From DASSKA01 sp963839365 (GTDB lineage Bacteria; Actinomycetota; Actinomycetes; Propionibacteriales; Nocardioidaceae), in the NCBI GenBank assembly GCA_963839365.1, contig CAWIUT010000001.1, positions 1,550,001-1,614,000 on the forward strand: a DNA stretch of 64,000 bases. Direction: 5' to 3'. The notes under the pieces are model-generated. The model was not told where the DNA came from. It made no database searches and worked only from the letters and a program-made list of their open reading frames with translations. Positions within the stretch are counted from its first letter, which is position 1, and each line of letters starts with the position of its first letter. This document shows, piece after piece, positions 44,433 through 54,590 of the stretch. The position numbers and the translations under genes are program-made.

Positions 44433-45989
44433 GTGCTCAACCTGTCCCTGTTCCTGGAGGACTCCGCCCGCTCACAGCCTGACCGGGATGCCGTCGTGCT
44501 CGGTGACATGCGGCTGACCTACGCGCAGGTGGACGGGTTCGCCAACCAGGTCGCGAACCTGCTGCGGTCACGGGGCCTCGAGCCCGGGGACAAGGTGGCG
44601 CTGTCCTGCCCGAACCTGCCGTACTTCCCGATCGTGTACTACGGGATCCTCAAGGCCGGCGGCGTCGTCGTCCCCCTCAACGTCCTGCTCAAGGGCCGCG
44701 AGATCGCCTACCACCTCAACGACTCCGACGCCAAGGCGTACTTCTGCTTCGAGGGCACCCCCGAGCTGCCGATGGGTGAGGCCGGCAACGCGGGCTTCGG
44801 GATGGCCGGGGACTGCGAGCACTTCTTCCTCGTCACCGCCGACCCCACCGCTGCCTCGCCGATCGAGGGCGTGCAGACCCTGGGGCAGGCGGTCGCCGAC
44901 CAGCCGGCCACCTTCGAGTCGGTGGCCACCGAGGCGACCGACACCGCGGTGATCCTCTACACCAGTGGTACGACGGGGCAGCCGAAGGGCGCCGAGCTGA
45001 CGCACAGCAACATGGTCATGAACGCGATCACCAGCAACCGGCTGTTCGGGACGGTCAGCACCGAGCACGACACCCACCTGCTGACCCTGCCGCTGTTCCA
45101 CTCCTTCGGGCAGACCGTGAACATGAACGCCGGGTTCAGCGTCGGGGCCACCCTGGTGCTGCTGCCGCGCTTCGAGGCGGCACAGGCGCTGAGGTTGATG
45201 CAGGACGAGGAGATCACCTTCTTCGCCGGGGTGCCGACGATGTACTGGGGGCTGCTCGGCGCGCTGAGCGAGGACGTGGACGTCAAGCGGATCGCCGGCA
45301 ACCTGCGCCGGGCGGTCTCGGGCGGTGCTGCGCTGCCGCTGGAGATCCTCAAGCAGTTCCAGCAGCGGTTCGGCGTGCAGATCCTCGAGGGCTACGGCTT
45401 GTCGGAGACGGCGCCGGTGGCCACCTTCAGCGACCCGGAACGCGACCCGCGGCCCGGCTCCATCGGGGTGCCGGTCTGGGGAATCTCGGTCAAGCTCGTC
45501 GACCCGGAGTGGAACGAGATCAAGGACGACGAGGGCAGTGCTGTCGGGGAGATCGCGATCCGCGGCCACAACATCATGAAGGGCTACCACAACCGGCCCG
45601 AGGAGACCGCCAAGGTGATGCGGGACGGCTGGTTCCGCACCGGAGACCTGGCCCGCCGCGACAAGGACGGCTTCTACTACATCGTCGACCGGGCCAAGGA
45701 CATGATCATTCGCGGCGGCTACAACGTGTACCCGCGCGAGATCGAGGAGGTGCTGATGACGCACCCCGCCGTCTCGCTGGCCGCGGTCGTCGGAGTTCCC
45801 CACGAGAGCCACGGCGAGGAGATCAAGGCGTTCGTGATCCTCGCGGAGGGCGAGAAGATCACCTCCGAGGAGCTCATCGAGTGGTGCAAGAAGGAGATGG
45901 CCAGCTACAAGTACCCGCGCATCGTCGAGATCGCGGACTCGCTGCCCATGACCGCCACCGGCAAGATCCTCAAGCGCGAGCTCTCCTGA
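44433..45989 (+). CDS. Long-chain acyl-CoA synthetase (ANL superfamily)
   Basis: A 518-residue adenylate-forming enzyme that activates a carboxylic acid, probably a fatty acid, with ATP and CoA. Core motifs are VILYTSGTTGQPKGAELTHSN (A3; split as VILYTSGTTGQPKGAEL and THSN), GYGLSETAP (A5), DGWFRTGDLARRDKDGFYYI (A7), and the C-terminal hinge with DRAKDMIIRGGYNVYPREIE and the catalytic Lys in MTATGKILKREL. The start is GTG 44433, with GAGAGAGGAG just after the purC stop. Substrate chain length cannot be read from sequence. Confidence 0.94.
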   Translation: MLNLSLFLEDSARSQPDRDAVVLGDMRLTYAQVDGFANQVANLLRSRGLEPGDKVALSCPNLPYFPIVYYGILKAGGVVVPLNVLLKGREIAYHLNDSDAKAYFCFEGTPELPMGEAGNAGFGMAGDCEHFFLVTADPTAASPIEGVQTLGQAVADQPATFESVATEATDTAVILYTSGTTGQPKGAELTHSNMVMNAITSNRLFGTVSTEHDTHLLTLPLFHSFGQTVNMNAGFSVGATLVLLPRFEAAQALRLMQDEEITFFAGVPTMYWGLLGALSEDVDVKRIAGNLRRAVSGGAALPLEILKQFQQRFGVQILEGYGLSETAPVATFSDPERDPRPGSIGVPVWGISVKLVDPEWNEIKDDEGSAVGEIAIRGHNIMKGYHNRPEETAKVMRDGWFRTGDLARRDKDGFYYIVDRAKDMIIRGGYNVYPREIEEVLMTHPAVSLAAVVGVPHESHGEEIKAFVILAEGEKITSEELIEWCKKEMASYKYPRIVEIADSLPMTATGKILKRELS

Positions 45990-46025
45990 CCCGGCTTGTC
46001 AGACGGGCACCCGCCTGTAGCCGGG
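45990..46025. terminator. Two-part hairpin terminator between convergent genes
   Basis: Outer stem CCCGGCT (45990-45996) pairs with AGCCGGG (46019-46025); the inner stem is CAG-a-CGGG pairing with CCCG-c-CTG around a two-base loop. It lies just after the acyl-CoA ligase stop and 24 bases before the end of the opposing S9 peptidase, so it can serve both. Confidence 0.7.
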
Positions 46026-46048
46026 CAGGAGCCTGACACCGGGGCGGT

Positions 46049-48010
46049 TCAGCGCGAGAGGGCGTCCCGGAGGAAGCGGTAGGACAGCGCGTAGGTGTGC
46101 GCCGTCTGGGCGTTCGTCGCGCCGGCCCCGTGGCCGCCCTCGATGCTCTCGTAGTACCTGACGTCCTTGCCGGCCGTGAGCATCTTCGCGGCGAGCTTGC
46201 GCGCGTGCCCGGGGTGCACCCTGTCGTCGCGGGTCGTCGTCCAGATGAACGTCGGCGGGTGCTCCCGGTGCTCGTCGAACAGGTGGTACGGCGAGAAGGT
46301 GCGGATGAACTCCCAGTCGCCGGGATCGGCCGGGTCGCCGTACTCCTCCATCCACGAGGCCCCCGCCAGCAGCAGGTGGTAGCGCTGCATGTCGAGCAGC
46401 GGGACCTGGATGACGAGCGCGCCGAACAGGTCCGGGTAGGTCGTGAGCATGTTGCCGACCAGCAGGCCTCCGTTGCTGCCGCCCATGGCGCCGAGGCGCG
46501 CAGGCGTGGTGACCTTGCGGTCCGCGAGGTCACGCGCGACGGCCGCGAGGTCCTCGTAGGCGCGGTGCCGGTTCTCGCGCAGCGCCGCATCGTGCCAGCG
46601 GGGGCCGTACTCGCCGCCACCGCGGATGTTCGCCAGCACGTAGACGCCGCCGGACGCCAGCCAGCCGCGGCCCAGGAGCCCTGAGTACGACGGGGTGAGG
46701 GACACCTCGAAGCCGCCGTAGCCGTACAGCAGGGTGGGCGCGCTCCCGTCGAACGAGAGGTCGTGGGGCCGCACCAGGAAGTACGGCACCCGGGTCCCGT
46801 CGTCGCTGGTGGCGAAGTGCTGCTCGATCACGTGGCTGGAGGCGTCGAAGAACGCCGGCGCCGCCTTGAGCCGTTCCGGCTCCTTCCCCGCTGCGACGTC
46901 GGAGACCAGCGCCAGGGTCGTGGGTGCGAGGAAGTCCGACGAGGTCTGCCACAGGTCGTCGCTCTCGCGGGGGTCGACCGCGCCCACGGCGACGGTGCCG
47001 AACTCCGGCGTGCCGGGCAGCTCTTGACGGGTCCAGCCGCCCGCCCCGGGCGTGAGCACGCTCAGCCGGCTCTTCACGTCCTCGAGCACGTTGAGAACCA
47101 GGTGCGAGCGGGTCCAGGTCGCGTCCTCGAGCGAGGAGCGCTCGGTCGGCTCGAACAGCACCTCCAGGTCCCGGTCGCCGGCGAGGAACGCGTCCAGCCC
47201 GGTGCCGAGCAGCGCGCCGGCCGGGTACGTCGCACCGCCGACCGTCCAGGGGGCGCGCAGCCGCAGCGTCACCCACTCCCGGTGCACCGACTTGTCCGCG
47301 GAGTCGGGTGCCTCGATCTTCCTCAGCTGCGCACCCTCGCGCAGGAACAGCTCGTGACTGAAGAAGCTGGTGTACCGGTAGATCATGTCGCGCTCGAAGC
47401 CCGGCGTCTGGTCATGCATCATCCCGACGGCCATGTCCCCGGGCTCGCCCTCGAAGACGGTGACGGCCTCGTCCATCGGGGTGCCGCGGTGCCACTCCTT
47501 GACCACGCGCGGGTAGCCGGAGCTGGTCATCGACCCCTCGCCGAAGTCGGTGGCCACGAGCACCCGGTCGCGGTCGGCCCAGACCATCGTGCCCTTGGCC
47601 TCCGGGCGGACGAACCCGTCCTCGACCCAGGTGCCGTCCGTCAGGTCCAGCTCGCGGGTCACGTCGGCGTCGGCGCCGCCGCGGGACAGCGCCACGAGGC
47701 AGCGGTCGCGGTCCGGGAGCAGGAGGCTCGCGCCGTGCCACACCCAGCGCTCGTCCTCCTCGGCGGACAGCGCGTCGAGGTCGAGGACGGTCTCCCACTG
47801 CGGTTCGTCGGTGCGGTAGGACGCAAGCGTCGTGCGTCGCCAGATGCCGAGCTCGTGCGAGGCGTCCTGCCAGAAGTTGTAGAGCCAGTCTCCGGCCTTC
47901 CGCACGAACGGGATGTTGTCGTCGGTGCGGGCGTTCTGCTCGCGGACCCAGGCCAGCTGCTCGTCGCCGAGGACGTCCTCGAGCCACAGGTGCGGGTCGT
48001 CGTGCGCCAT
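46049..48010 (-). CDS. Prolyl oligopeptidase-family serine peptidase (S9A)
   Basis: A 653-residue peptidase with an N-terminal seven-bladed propeller domain and a C-terminal alpha/beta-hydrolase domain. The nucleophile Ser is in GAMGGSNGGLL (about residue 508), the Asp in TTRDDRVHPGHARK (about 595) and the His in IEGGHGAG (about 625). ANIRGGGEYGPRWHDAA is the family hallmark. ATG 48010 is preceded by GGGAGG; TAGCAT at 48051-48056 on the minus strand gives a plausible promoter. There is no signal peptide, so it is probably cytoplasmic and cleaves short Pro-containing peptides. Confidence 0.94.
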   Translation of the reverse strand: MAHDDPHLWLEDVLGDEQLAWVREQNARTDDNIPFVRKAGDWLYNFWQDASHELGIWRRTTLASYRTDEPQWETVLDLDALSAEEDERWVWHGASLLLPDRDRCLVALSRGGADADVTRELDLTDGTWVEDGFVRPEAKGTMVWADRDRVLVATDFGEGSMTSSGYPRVVKEWHRGTPMDEAVTVFEGEPGDMAVGMMHDQTPGFERDMIYRYTSFFSHELFLREGAQLRKIEAPDSADKSVHREWVTLRLRAPWTVGGATYPAGALLGTGLDAFLAGDRDLEVLFEPTERSSLEDATWTRSHLVLNVLEDVKSRLSVLTPGAGGWTRQELPGTPEFGTVAVGAVDPRESDDLWQTSSDFLAPTTLALVSDVAAGKEPERLKAAPAFFDASSHVIEQHFATSDDGTRVPYFLVRPHDLSFDGSAPTLLYGYGGFEVSLTPSYSGLLGRGWLASGGVYVLANIRGGGEYGPRWHDAALRENRHRAYEDLAAVARDLADRKVTTPARLGAMGGSNGGLLVGNMLTTYPDLFGALVIQVPLLDMQRYHLLLAGASWMEEYGDPADPGDWEFIRTFSPYHLFDEHREHPPTFIWTTTRDDRVHPGHARKLAAKMLTAGKDVRYYESIEGGHGAGATNAQTAHTYALSYRFLRDALSR

Positions 48011-48050
48011 GCTGCCTCCCGGCGAGCGGATGTCGGTGTGGGCCGCGGCC

Positions 48051-48056
48051 ATGCTA
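48051..48056 (-). promoter_or_regulatory. Candidate -10 box of the S9 peptidase gene
   Basis: TAGCAT on the minus strand, giving a leader of about 35 nt that contains the GGGAGG ribosome-binding site. Confidence 0.35.
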
Positions 48057-48108
48057 GGCAGACCCTCCCCGGGGCCGGGCTGCGGACCGTCGCACCGGAG
48101 GCGGTCCC

Positions 48109-48114
48109 TAGACT
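48109..48114 (+). promoter_or_regulatory. Candidate -10 box of purS
   Basis: TAGACT, giving a leader of about 35 nt with GAAGGAG at 48144-48150 before GTG 48156. Confidence 0.4.
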
Positions 48115-48155
48115 TGGGGGTGCCTTCCACTGACCCGACTCCTGAAGGAGCCCCC

Positions 48156-48455
48156 GTGGCCCGTGTCGTCGTCGACGTCATGCTCAAGCCGGAGATCCTC
48201 GACCCGCAGGGCAAGGCCGTGCAGGGTGCCCTGCCCCGGCTGGGCTTCGAGGGCATCAGCGACGTGCGCCAGGGCAAGCGCTTCGAGCTCGAGCTGGACG
48301 GCGAGCTCACCGAGCAGCGGCTCGCGCAGGTGCGCGAGATCGCCGAGAGGCTGCTGTCCAACCCGGTGATCGAGGACTTCAGCGTTCACGTGGAAGGGGT
48401 TCACGCGGAGGGGGTTCACGCGGACCGGCCGCACGGGGACGAGGCCGGGGCGTGA
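48156..48455 (+). CDS. purS: FGAM synthase subunit PurS
   Basis: Small subunit of the three-protein FGAM synthase (PurS-PurQ-PurL), which converts FGAR and glutamine to FGAM. The 99 residues include VMLKPEILDPQGKAVQGALPRLGF and VRQGKRFELELDG. The usual protein is about 80 residues; here the C-terminus is lengthened by EGVHAEGVHAD, encoded by three near-identical 15-bp units at 48384-48426. The start is GTG 48156 after GAAGGAG. The stop overlaps the purQ GTG (GTGA). Confidence 0.95.
   Translation: MARVVVDVMLKPEILDPQGKAVQGALPRLGFEGISDVRQGKRFELELDGELTEQRLAQVREIAERLLSNPVIEDFSVHVEGVHAEGVHADRPHGDEAGA
48384..48426 (+). repeat. Three 15-bp tandem units in the purS 3' end
   Basis: Units begin GTTCACGTGGAAGGG (48384), GTTCACGCGGAGGGG (48399) and GTTCACGCGGACC (48414). 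They keep the frame and encode the repeated Gly-Val-His-Ala-Glu tail of PurS. Confidence 0.7.
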
Positions 48456-49117
48456 AGGTCGGCGTCGTCACCTTTCCCGGCTCGCTCAACGACGTCGACG
48501 CCCGGCGCGCCGTCACCCTCGCCGGCCACGAAGCGGTCGCGCTCTGGCACGGCGACCACGACCTGCGCGGGGTCGAGGCGGTGATCCTGCCCGGTGGGTT
48601 CTCCTACGGCGACTACCTGCGCTGCGGGGCGATCTCCCGGTTCGCTCCGGTGATGACCGAGGTGGTCGCGGCCGCGCAGCGCGGCATGCCGGTGCTCGGC
48701 ATCTGCAACGGCTTCCAGGTCCTGTGCGAGTCCCACCTGCTGCCGGGCGCGTTGATCCGCAACAACCACCAGAAGTTCGTCTGCCGCGACCAGCGGCTTC
48801 GGGTGGAGAGCAGCACGACCCCGTGGACCTCGTCGTACGACGAGGGCGCCGAGATCACCGTCGTGCTGAAGAACGGCGAAGGCAGCTACGTCGCCGACGA
48901 GCAGACCCTGGACATGCTGGAGGCCGAGGGGCGGGTGGTGGTGCGCTACCTGGACCTCAACCCGAACGGGTCGCTGCGCGACATCGCCGGAATCGCCAAC
49001 GACCGCGGCAACGTGGTCGGGCTGATGCCGCACCCCGAGCACGCGGTGGAGACCCTGTGCGGCCCCGGCGCCGACGGGCTCGGCTTCTTCACCTCGCTGC
49101 TCGCGCCCGTCGGCTGA
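48452..49117 (+). CDS. purQ: FGAM synthase glutaminase subunit PurQ
   Basis: Class I glutamine amidotransferase that supplies ammonia to PurL. The 221 residues contain the oxyanion region VILPGGFSYGDYLRCGA, the nucleophile Cys in PVLGICNGFQVL, and the His/Glu pair in GLMPHPEHAVE. The GTG start at 48452 overlaps the purS stop. purL is not adjacent but 3.2 kb downstream, separated by three unrelated genes. Confidence 0.97.
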   Translation: MKVGVVTFPGSLNDVDARRAVTLAGHEAVALWHGDHDLRGVEAVILPGGFSYGDYLRCGAISRFAPVMTEVVAAAQRGMPVLGICNGFQVLCESHLLPGALIRNNHQKFVCRDQRLRVESSTTPWTSSYDEGAEITVVLKNGEGSYVADEQTLDMLEAEGRVVVRYLDLNPNGSLRDIAGIANDRGNVVGLMPHPEHAVETLCGPGADGLGFFTSLLAPVG

Positions 49118-49137
49118 CACCGGCTCGTCTTGCACCT

Positions 49138-49212
49138 GGACCCCGGGATTGGACCCCGGGATTGGACCCCGGGGATTGGACCCCGGGATTGGACCCCGGG
49201 GATTGGACCCCG
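49138..49212. repeat. Five-and-a-half tandem copies of a 13/14-bp unit
   Basis: The unit GGACCCCGGGATT (13 bp) or GGACCCCGGGGATT (14 bp) repeats from 49138, with lengths 13, 13, 14, 13, 14 and a final partial copy. It lies between the convergent purQ and phosphoesterase genes. The unit contains a CCCCGGGG-type palindrome, and the copy number is likely to vary between strains. Confidence 0.85.
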
Positions 49213-49213
49213 A

Positions 49214-49239
49214 GAGGCCCCAGGTGGGTACGGGGCCTC
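49214..49239. terminator. Hairpin between purQ and the phosphoesterase gene
   Basis: GAGGCCCC (49214-49221) pairs with GGGGCCTC (49232-49239) across a 10-base loop, just beyond the tandem repeat and 12 bases before the end of the opposing gene. It is likely bidirectional. Confidence 0.6.
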
Positions 49240-49251
49240 CCGGGGCGTCTG

Positions 49252-50565
49252 TCACCGGGCCCCGCGCTCCACCCTCGCGACGAGGTGCCGGGCCTGCTTC
49301 GCGACCGGGATCGCCTGCGCGTCGCCGCCGCGGTGACCGCGCTCGGCCCGCTCGAGCATGCCCCGGATCCGGTGCGCCAGCCGGTCCCGCTGCCGCAGCC
49401 AGCCCCGCAGCTCACGCTGGGTGCGGCGGTAGACCGCGTCGTGGCCCGACGAACCGCTGGCCAGCCCCTCGGTGGAGAGCTTCAGGGTGGCCCGGGAGAG
49501 CCGCCCGAACGGTGCGTCGAGCTGCTTGTAGACCCGGCCGAGCACCACCCAGCGCCACTTCGAGCCCGACAGGATGCGCGGCAGCGCACGCCGGTTCAGC
49601 ATCTCGACGAGGGTCCGGCCGTCGTGGGCGTAGTCGTCGCGCAGGCCCAGCAGGGTCATCATGGTCGGCCGCACGTCGGTGTGGTCGGACCAGATGCGGT
49701 GCACCCTGCCCAGGTGCTTGACGCCGGGGCCGGCGAAGCCGACCCAGGTGCTGGCGATGTCCGGCTGCCCCTTCGCGCACGTCGACGAGCCGCGGGCGCA
49801 GTGCACCGCGAACCCGACGAAGTCGGCCTGCGCCTTGGTCGGGTCGCTCCTTGCCTCGTTCCACTGCGGGGAGCCCTCGCCGAACACCTTGGTCATGTCG
49901 CCGGTGGGACCGGTGCCGGTGTTCTCCAGCACGGTGTTGACCATGCCCGCCGCGCCCACATCACAGCCGGCCCGGGTGAACGGCACCCAGGGCGCCGGGG
50001 GCTGGGTGCCCTGGGCGTCCACCATGTTCGGTACGCCGGGGGCCGCCGGGTCGGTCCAGTAGCCGAAGGAGCTCTTGAAGTCCCACTGCCCGTTCTCGTA
50101 GCGGGCGTAGCTGTTGCTGACCGTCTGGCCGTGCCGGTCCGGGTAGGCCCCGGTGAGCGTCGACAAGATGCCGCCGGCGGTGTGCGAGATCAGCACCGTG
50201 TGGTCGTTGGAGACCAGCGTGCCGTTGCGCTTCATGAAGCCCAGCAGGTGCGGCATCTGCTGCAGGTCCGACTTCACGTGGGGCATGTCCCGCCGCAGGT
50301 GGACGTTGTCGAACTGCACGTAGATCACGTGCTTGACCCGGCCCTGCCTGCCCATCACGCAGCGGTCGCGCGGGGCTGCCTGAGGAGCTGCCTGGTCCGG
50401 GCGGGACGAGCGGTGCGAGGTACCGGTGCTCGCGGCTGCGGAGGTGGTGGTGGCGCCGAGCAGTGTTGTCACGGCGGCTGCGCCGGCCAGTGCGGCGGTG
50501 AGGGCGGCGGTCAGGGCGGCGGTGAGGGCGGAGGGGCCGGTGCCCGCCGGTGTACCGAGCTTCAT
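49252..50565 (-). CDS. Secreted alkaline phosphatase-superfamily (sulfatase/phosphodiesterase-like) protein
   Basis: A 437-residue protein with an N-terminal signal sequence built from AALTA repeats (about 12-45, from 12-bp DNA repeats near 50490-50535). The mature part shows VKHVIYVQFDNVHLRRDMP (metal Asp), then NDHTVLISHTAGGILSTLTG and YPDRHGQTVSNSY, as in alkaline phosphatase-fold enzymes, with WSDHTDVRPTMMTLLGL as the distal metal-ligand block. The C-terminal 110 residues are helical and Arg-rich. GGGGAGAG precedes ATG 50565. The substrate is unknown. Confidence 0.85.
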   Translation of the reverse strand: MKLGTPAGTGPSALTAALTAALTAALAGAAAVTTLLGATTTSAAASTGTSHRSSRPDQAAPQAAPRDRCVMGRQGRVKHVIYVQFDNVHLRRDMPHVKSDLQQMPHLLGFMKRNGTLVSNDHTVLISHTAGGILSTLTGAYPDRHGQTVSNSYARYENGQWDFKSSFGYWTDPAAPGVPNMVDAQGTQPPAPWVPFTRAGCDVGAAGMVNTVLENTGTGPTGDMTKVFGEGSPQWNEARSDPTKAQADFVGFAVHCARGSSTCAKGQPDIASTWVGFAGPGVKHLGRVHRIWSDHTDVRPTMMTLLGLRDDYAHDGRTLVEMLNRRALPRILSGSKWRWVVLGRVYKQLDAPFGRLSRATLKLSTEGLASGSSGHDAVYRRTQRELRGWLRQRDRLAHRIRGMLERAERGHRGGDAQAIPVAKQARHLVARVERGAR

Positions 50566-50759
50566 GTCTCTCCCCGTGCGTGGGCCGACGGGTGACCCGC
50601 CGACCGAGACTGGCTGGTGATTTCACACGCTAGACCGGTTCGCGACCTTTGGGAACAGTCAACCGTCTGGGGGACATCCGCGCGGTTCACGGCATCCTGC
50701 TCAGGGGCAGCAACGGCCCGACGACCAGGTGGTGGGTGACGCCCTGGCGCGCCCCGGCG

Positions 50760-51761
50760 TCAGGCGGAGTAGGCCTTCGCGACCAGCTCGTAGGACAGCC
50801 TCCGCTCGGCGGGGTCGTGCACCTGGGTGGTGATGATCAGCTCGTCGGCGTCCGCCTCGCGACGGCGGCGCTCCAGGTCGTCGTGGACCTGCTCGGGGGT
50901 GCCGACGGAGATGAACCGGCGCCGAGCGGCAGCGGCCTCCCGCTCCTGGTCGGTCCACGGGTGGGCCGCAGCCTCCTCCGGCGTGGGGACCGGGCCGGGC
51001 CGGTTCTGCCGCAGCCGCAAGGTGGCCAGGTCGTTGGCGAGCGCGAGCTCCTCGGCACGTTCCGCGGTCTGTGCCGCGATCGCTGCCACACCGAGCAGGA
51101 CCCTCGGCTCCGCGAGCCGCGTCGACGGCTCGAACCGCTCGCGGTACATCCGCACCGCCTCGCCCGGGTCGGCGGAGCCGAAGTGCCCGGCGAACGCGAA
51201 GCCGGTGCCGAACGTGGCGGCCGCCTGGCCGCCGTACAGGCTGGAGCCGAGGATCCACAGCGGCGGCAGGGGCACGTCGTCGGGGATCGCGGTCAGCGGC
51301 TTGAAGGGGTGGTCGTCGGGGAAGCCGTCGACGTAGGCGAGCATCTCGGCGAGCTGCTGCGGGAAGTCGTCGGGCTCGACCCGGCCGCGGCGAAGGGCGA
51401 ACGCGGTGAGCTGGTCGGTGCCGGGTGCGCGGCCGATGCCGAGGTCGATCCGCCCCCGGTGCAGGCCTTCGAGGACCCGGAAGCTCTCGGCCACCGCGAG
51501 CGGGGCGTGGTTGGGCAGCATCATCCCGCCGCTGCCCACCCGGATCGTGCTGGTGTGCGCGGCGACGGTGGCGATCATCACCATCGGCGCACTGCTGGCG
51601 ACGCTGGGGATGTTGTGGTGCTCGGCCAGCCAGTACCGGTGGTAGCCGAACGACTCGGCCGCCTGCGCCAGCGCGACCGTGTCGTGCAGCGCGGACGACG
51701 GCGGCCGCCCCGCGGGGATCGGGGACAGGTCGAGGACGGACAGCGGCACGGAGGTAGTCAC
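50760..51761 (-). CDS. LLM-class (luciferase-like) flavin-dependent oxidoreductase
   Basis: A 333-residue TIM-barrel oxidoreductase using F420 or FMN. Family blocks are AESFGYHRYWLAEHHNIPSV, IRVGSGGMMLPNHAPLAVAE and GRIDLGIGRAPGTD, with the short-chain alkane-type ending VGTPEQVHDDL. GTG 51761 is chosen because the conserved VPLSVLDLSPI region begins just after it. Substrate unknown. The 194 bases upstream of the opposing signal-peptide gene (50566-50759) show nothing distinct. It is divergent from the DUF488 gene. Confidence 0.9.
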   Translation of the reverse strand: MTTSVPLSVLDLSPIPAGRPPSSALHDTVALAQAAESFGYHRYWLAEHHNIPSVASSAPMVMIATVAAHTSTIRVGSGGMMLPNHAPLAVAESFRVLEGLHRGRIDLGIGRAPGTDQLTAFALRRGRVEPDDFPQQLAEMLAYVDGFPDDHPFKPLTAIPDDVPLPPLWILGSSLYGGQAAATFGTGFAFAGHFGSADPGEAVRMYRERFEPSTRLAEPRVLLGVAAIAAQTAERAEELALANDLATLRLRQNRPGPVPTPEEAAAHPWTDQEREAAAARRRFISVGTPEQVHDDLERRRREADADELIITTQVHDPAERRLSYELVAKAYSA

Positions 51762-51803
51762 GTTCGTCCGCAACGTCCCGGGGGGTCGAGGGATTCCCGG
51801 CGG

Positions 51804-51809
51804 TAGCCT
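51804..51809 (+). promoter_or_regulatory. -10 box of a leaderless start (DUF488 gene)
   Basis: TAGCCT ends 7 nt before GTG 51817 and decides the start of that gene. Confidence 0.45.
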
Positions 51810-51816
51810 CGGCCGC

Positions 51817-52176
51817 GTGGGCGAGGTGAGCGTGCAGCGCGTCAGGGAGTACGTCGCACAGGGCGGCCGGCCGGGCTGCGCGGCGTTCCTCGTCGACCGG
51901 GTCTGGCCCCGCGGACTCGCCAAGAACGACCTCGACGCGGACTGGGTCAAGGACGTGGCGCCGAGCACCCAGCTGCGCAAGTGGTTCGGCCACGACCCAC
52001 AACGGTGGCAGGAGTTCCGGAAGCGCTACCGCGCCGAGCTCGACGAACGTTCGGACGCGGCCGTGCCCCTGCTGGAGGCGTCACGACACCGGGAGGTGCT
52101 GCTCCTCTTCGACGCCAAGGACACCGAGCACAACCAGGCCGTCGTGCTCGCCGAATGGCTGCGCGAGCACGCCTGA
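51817..52176 (+). CDS. DUF488 family protein
   Basis: A 119-residue protein of the DUF488 (YeaO-like) family. The hallmark FLVDRVWPRGLAKNDLDADWV is seen as VDRVWPRGLAKNDL, followed by KDVAPSTQLRKWFGHDPQRWQEF and, at the end, LLLFDAKDTEHNQAVVLAEWL. Function is not established, although the fold resembles nucleic-acid-binding proteins. The GTG start fits the family length and the -10 box seven bases upstream. Confidence 0.9.
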   Translation: MGEVSVQRVREYVAQGGRPGCAAFLVDRVWPRGLAKNDLDADWVKDVAPSTQLRKWFGHDPQRWQEFRKRYRAELDERSDAAVPLLEASRHREVLLLFDAKDTEHNQAVVLAEWLREHA

Positions 52177-52240
52177 GCCCCCCCGGAGGATCACCGACCC
52201 GGCCGCCCCGGGCCGTGCCCGCCGCTCCGCGGCACCGCGA

Positions 52241-52246
52241 TAGATT
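52241..52246 (+). promoter_or_regulatory. Candidate -10 box of purL
   Basis: TAGATT in the 112-base gap before purL gives a leader of about 36 nt with GGAAG upstream of GTG 52289. Confidence 0.35.
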
Positions 52247-52288
52247 GGCCGCGCCCCTCCGCTCGACCGACCCGGAAGCCACGACTCG

Positions 52289-54574
<2,286 letters not shown>

Positions 54575-54590
54575 CCGGGACCGGGAGGCG

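Noticed and set aside
49138..49212. CRISPR-like appearance of the tandem array
   Set aside because: Units are 13-14 bp, contiguous, with no spacers, and no cas genes are near.
52177..52288. Purine riboswitch or other structured leader before purL, purC or purF
   Set aside because: Leaders are very short or absent and contain none of the conserved riboswitch core elements.
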